The notes under the pieces: generated by a model
What the model was told of the DNA's origin: nothing
Databases searched by the model: none
What the model saw: the letters and a program-made list of their open reading frames with translations, nothing else
Shown here: positions 49,105 through 50,891 of the stretch, piece after piece
Numbering within the stretch: position 1 is the stretch's first letter
How the letters are laid out: every line of letters begins with the position of its first letter
Program-made: the position numbers and the translations under genes
Source of the DNA: Gamsiella multidivaricata
Lineage: Eukaryota; Mortierellomycota; Mortierellomycetes; Mortierellales; Mortierellaceae
Length of the DNA: 50,891 nt
Direction: 5' to 3'
NCBI RefSeq assembly: GCF_025024155.1
Contig: NW_026251849.1
Span: 1 to 50,891, forward strand

Positions 49105-50704
49105 CAGTCCACGGAAAAAGTGTTAGCATGTTTTGCTATTTTGGACTTATACTCCTTTATCTCCCTATTACGCTATTACCAAGGAACGAGATGTCTGGTG
49201 GACAATGTCGTAATTTACAAGGAGTTTTCTAGAATGTTCCAGGCTTGAATGACCTTCAGCTGAGGAACGAAGGATCTCGAAAGTCATGAGGTGCACTCTA
49301 ACACTTTTTAAAAAATCCTATAAATTGTGCTCTTCCCTTACGGTCTGCATCCTCACTCGCAACTAAAACAATACAACTGCACAGTTATCCACTACTCCCA
49401 TCCTACGCCACATTCATCCCAAGTTTACATCAAACATGAAGCGGCTGCGAGAACAAACCGTACGCGATGCGATTATCCAACTTCGGCAAGGAAAATCTGT
49501 CCGCGAGGTCTCAAGATCCTTGCATATCTCTACTTTCTCCGTTTCCAAGATTCGTCAAAGGGACAAGGAGAACGTTCCATCCCCTAAAATAGGGCGTCCT
49601 TCGAAGGTTTCGAAGAAGACCAAGACCTTACTTGCTCGTCATTTCGTCACAGGAAAAGCCGTAACCCTCCGCGACGGCCAGCGACTTATCCAATCGGTGC
49701 AAGGAGTGCAGGTTCATGTAGACAGTGTCCGGAACTACCTTAAACAGGAGGGCTTAAAAGCATACGTCCAGCCTAGGAAGCGTGATCTGACACCGGATCA
49801 AATCAGAGCACGCTACGAATTTGCTAAGGCGCACTTGAAATGGACCGTGGACGACTGGAAGAATGTGATGTTCTCGGACGAAACTATAATCAGCAGGATT
49901 GGGTCCTTCGGCAGGACATTCTATTACAAGAAGCCCAACAGGAAGGATATCCAACCTCACCAAGTGCAGAAAACAAAGCAGGGCGGAGGGGGCAAAATTA
50001 TGGTCTGGGGTTGCATGACATTTTATGGCTTGGGCGATGCCTGCTGGATCCCAGGAAGTACGGATGCACAAACCTACTTCGATGTACTGAAGGACTATCT
50101 TTGCGCATCTCGGGATTGGTTTGGTATGGATCCAGCAAAATTCATTTTTCAGCAGGACAATGCCAAAGTGCATACAGCAGGCATAGTCGAAGACTTCCTT
50201 AGGAAATCCAAGATCGCAGTCATGGAATGGCCTGCGAATTCTCCGGACCTCAACCCGATCGAGCATCTATGGTCGCACCTCAAGTACCGACTTGATCAGT
50301 ATCCAGAGGCACCAAGCTCTTTGGACGACCTCTGGGAGCGTGTTCAGGATATATGGACAACAATAGATATCAAATTCATTCACGAGCTATATGAGAGCAT
50401 GCCCGAGCGCATGAAGAGGCTTCACGCAAATAAAGGAGGCCATATCGATTATTAATGGCAGAAAAGTAGCTAACAGAATCAGAGGGTGGTTATATTTCGA
50501 AAAAGTGTTAGAATGGGGTCAATATGTTCATGTCCTCAATTAGCCGGATAGAGTGCATCCATTGGCTCGTAACTTGGCAGGTAATCTTAACAAATATACG
50601 AGATTGATCGCGTGAAGCCTCGTAGCAGTAGGCGGTAATGATGTAAGTATCAAAGAAAAAAGGTCGAAATTATGAAAACATGCTAACACTTTTTCCGTGG
50701 ACTG
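49105..50704 (+). mobile_element. Tc-1c: intact Tc1/mariner element
   Basis: 1,600 bp, TA at 49103-49104 and 50705-50706, with ends and internal cores as in Tc-1b. I saw no differences from Tc-1b in the coding part. Confidence 0.95.
49436..50455 (+). CDS. Tc-1c transposase, intact (DD34E)
   Basis: 339 residues, predicted identical to the Tc-1b product, with all three catalytic acidic residues and both helix-turn-helix regions present. ATG at 49436 follows about 330 bp of 5' region containing the inner AAAAAGTGTTAG core; TAA at 50453-50455. Two identical copies in one locus, with a third inactivated, suggest recent activity of this family. Because Tc-1b and Tc-1c are inverted, transcription of either runs away from the gene between them. 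Confidence 0.95.
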   Translation: MKRLREQTVRDAIIQLRQGKSVREVSRSLHISTFSVSKIRQRDKENVPSPKIGRPSKVSKKTKTLLARHFVTGKAVTLRDGQRLIQSVQGVQVHVDSVRNYLKQEGLKAYVQPRKRDLTPDQIRARYEFAKAHLKWTVDDWKNVMFSDETIISRIGSFGRTFYYKKPNRKDIQPHQVQKTKQGGGGKIMVWGCMTFYGLGDACWIPGSTDAQTYFDVLKDYLCASRDWFGMDPAKFIFQQDNAKVHTAGIVEDFLRKSKIAVMEWPANSPDLNPIEHLWSHLKYRLDQYPEAPSSLDDLWERVQDIWTTIDIKFIHELYESMPERMKRLHANKGGHIDY

Positions 50705-50706
50705 TA

Positions 50707-50891
50707 AATAACTATAAGAGCCAAAGTGGTTCACTATCTAGTAGAGTCTCCGTCAGTGGGCGGTCGATGAATACATTTTTAAAGTAATCTTCCCAATTGA
50801 ATATCCTAGAAAACACAGAGCCCTCTTCCTTCAATTGCATGCGGCTACTTGCATATAGGGGAAGGCAGCTACCGCTTACAGTTTATTCGGT
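50707..50891. other. Right-hand end of window
   Basis: No gene, repeat or motif recognised in the last 185 bases. Confidence 0.4.

Noticed and set aside
1..50891. tRNA or rRNA genes
   Set aside because: I looked for conserved tRNA arm signatures and rRNA cores and saw none; only tRNA-complementary primer sites are present.

Overview
This window is a transposon-rich stretch of a fungal nuclear genome. Introns are short with GT-AG ends. The retroelements are Ty3/Gypsy chromoviruses whose primer-binding sites look complementary to initiator-Met tRNA. Tc1/mariner, Helitron, Crypton-like and pogo-like DNA transposons are interleaved with a few intron-containing host genes of unknown function. An early-diverging lineage (Mucoromycota/Mortierella-like) would fit, but that is inference only.

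Layout. (1) 1-2.35 kb: a seven-exon minus-strand gene of unknown function, cut by the window edge. (2) 2.5-7.7 kb: two 317-bp tandem copies carrying a CCCGTTTGGCGGG motif, then two runs of diverged units that each resemble a short exon flanked by a polypyrimidine-AG acceptor and a GTAAGT donor. No conserved reading frame runs through them. (3) 7.7-10 kb: a decayed Helitron (minus) with a recognisable 3' hairpin and CTAG end, followed by a minus-strand exon-like unit in three copies. (4) 11-14.8 kb: a Tc1 fossil, a gag-like fragment, LTR relics, a host-gene fragment and a full-length Tc1 element (Tc-1a) killed by a 1-nt deletion. (5) 14.8-25.1 kb: two diverged Gypsy elements tail to tail (Gyp-A plus, Gyp-B minus), with almost identical ~117-bp leaders at their outer ends. 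(6) 25.1-26.9 kb: a second Tc1/mariner type (Tc-2) with 209-bp terminal repeats, DD39E spacing and a 166-bp LTR-like insertion in its transposase. (7) 27.3-30.1 kb: LTR relics and the C-terminal part of a Crypton-like tyrosine recombinase. (8) 30.2-41.8 kb: a nest. Gyp-C (minus) is split by the young Gyp-D (plus; target duplication GAATT; LTRs differ at one site by eye), and both carry solo LTRs of a further family (LTR-X). (9) 41.8-46.7 kb: a pogo/CENP-B-type transposase broken by two LTRs, then a divergent pair of unrecognised genes, with one solo LTR inside the minus-strand gene and another downstream of the plus-strand gene. (10) 46.7-50.7 kb: two intact, predicted-identical Tc1 elements (Tc-1b, Tc-1c) in inverted orientation around a secreted cysteine-rich protein gene.

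How it fits together. Target duplications and split ORFs give a relative insertion order: Gyp-C before Gyp-D before its LTR-X; pogo before its LTR-X; Tc-2 before its 166-bp LTR; Gyp leaders before Tc-1a and Tc-2. Elements that look potentially competent are the Tc-1b and Tc-1c transposases and the Gyp-D pol ORF. Gyp-C and Gyp-D share a GGGAAAA slippery heptamer at the gag end, with pol open in the -1 frame. All coordinates and comparisons were read by eye; no database search or alignment program was used.
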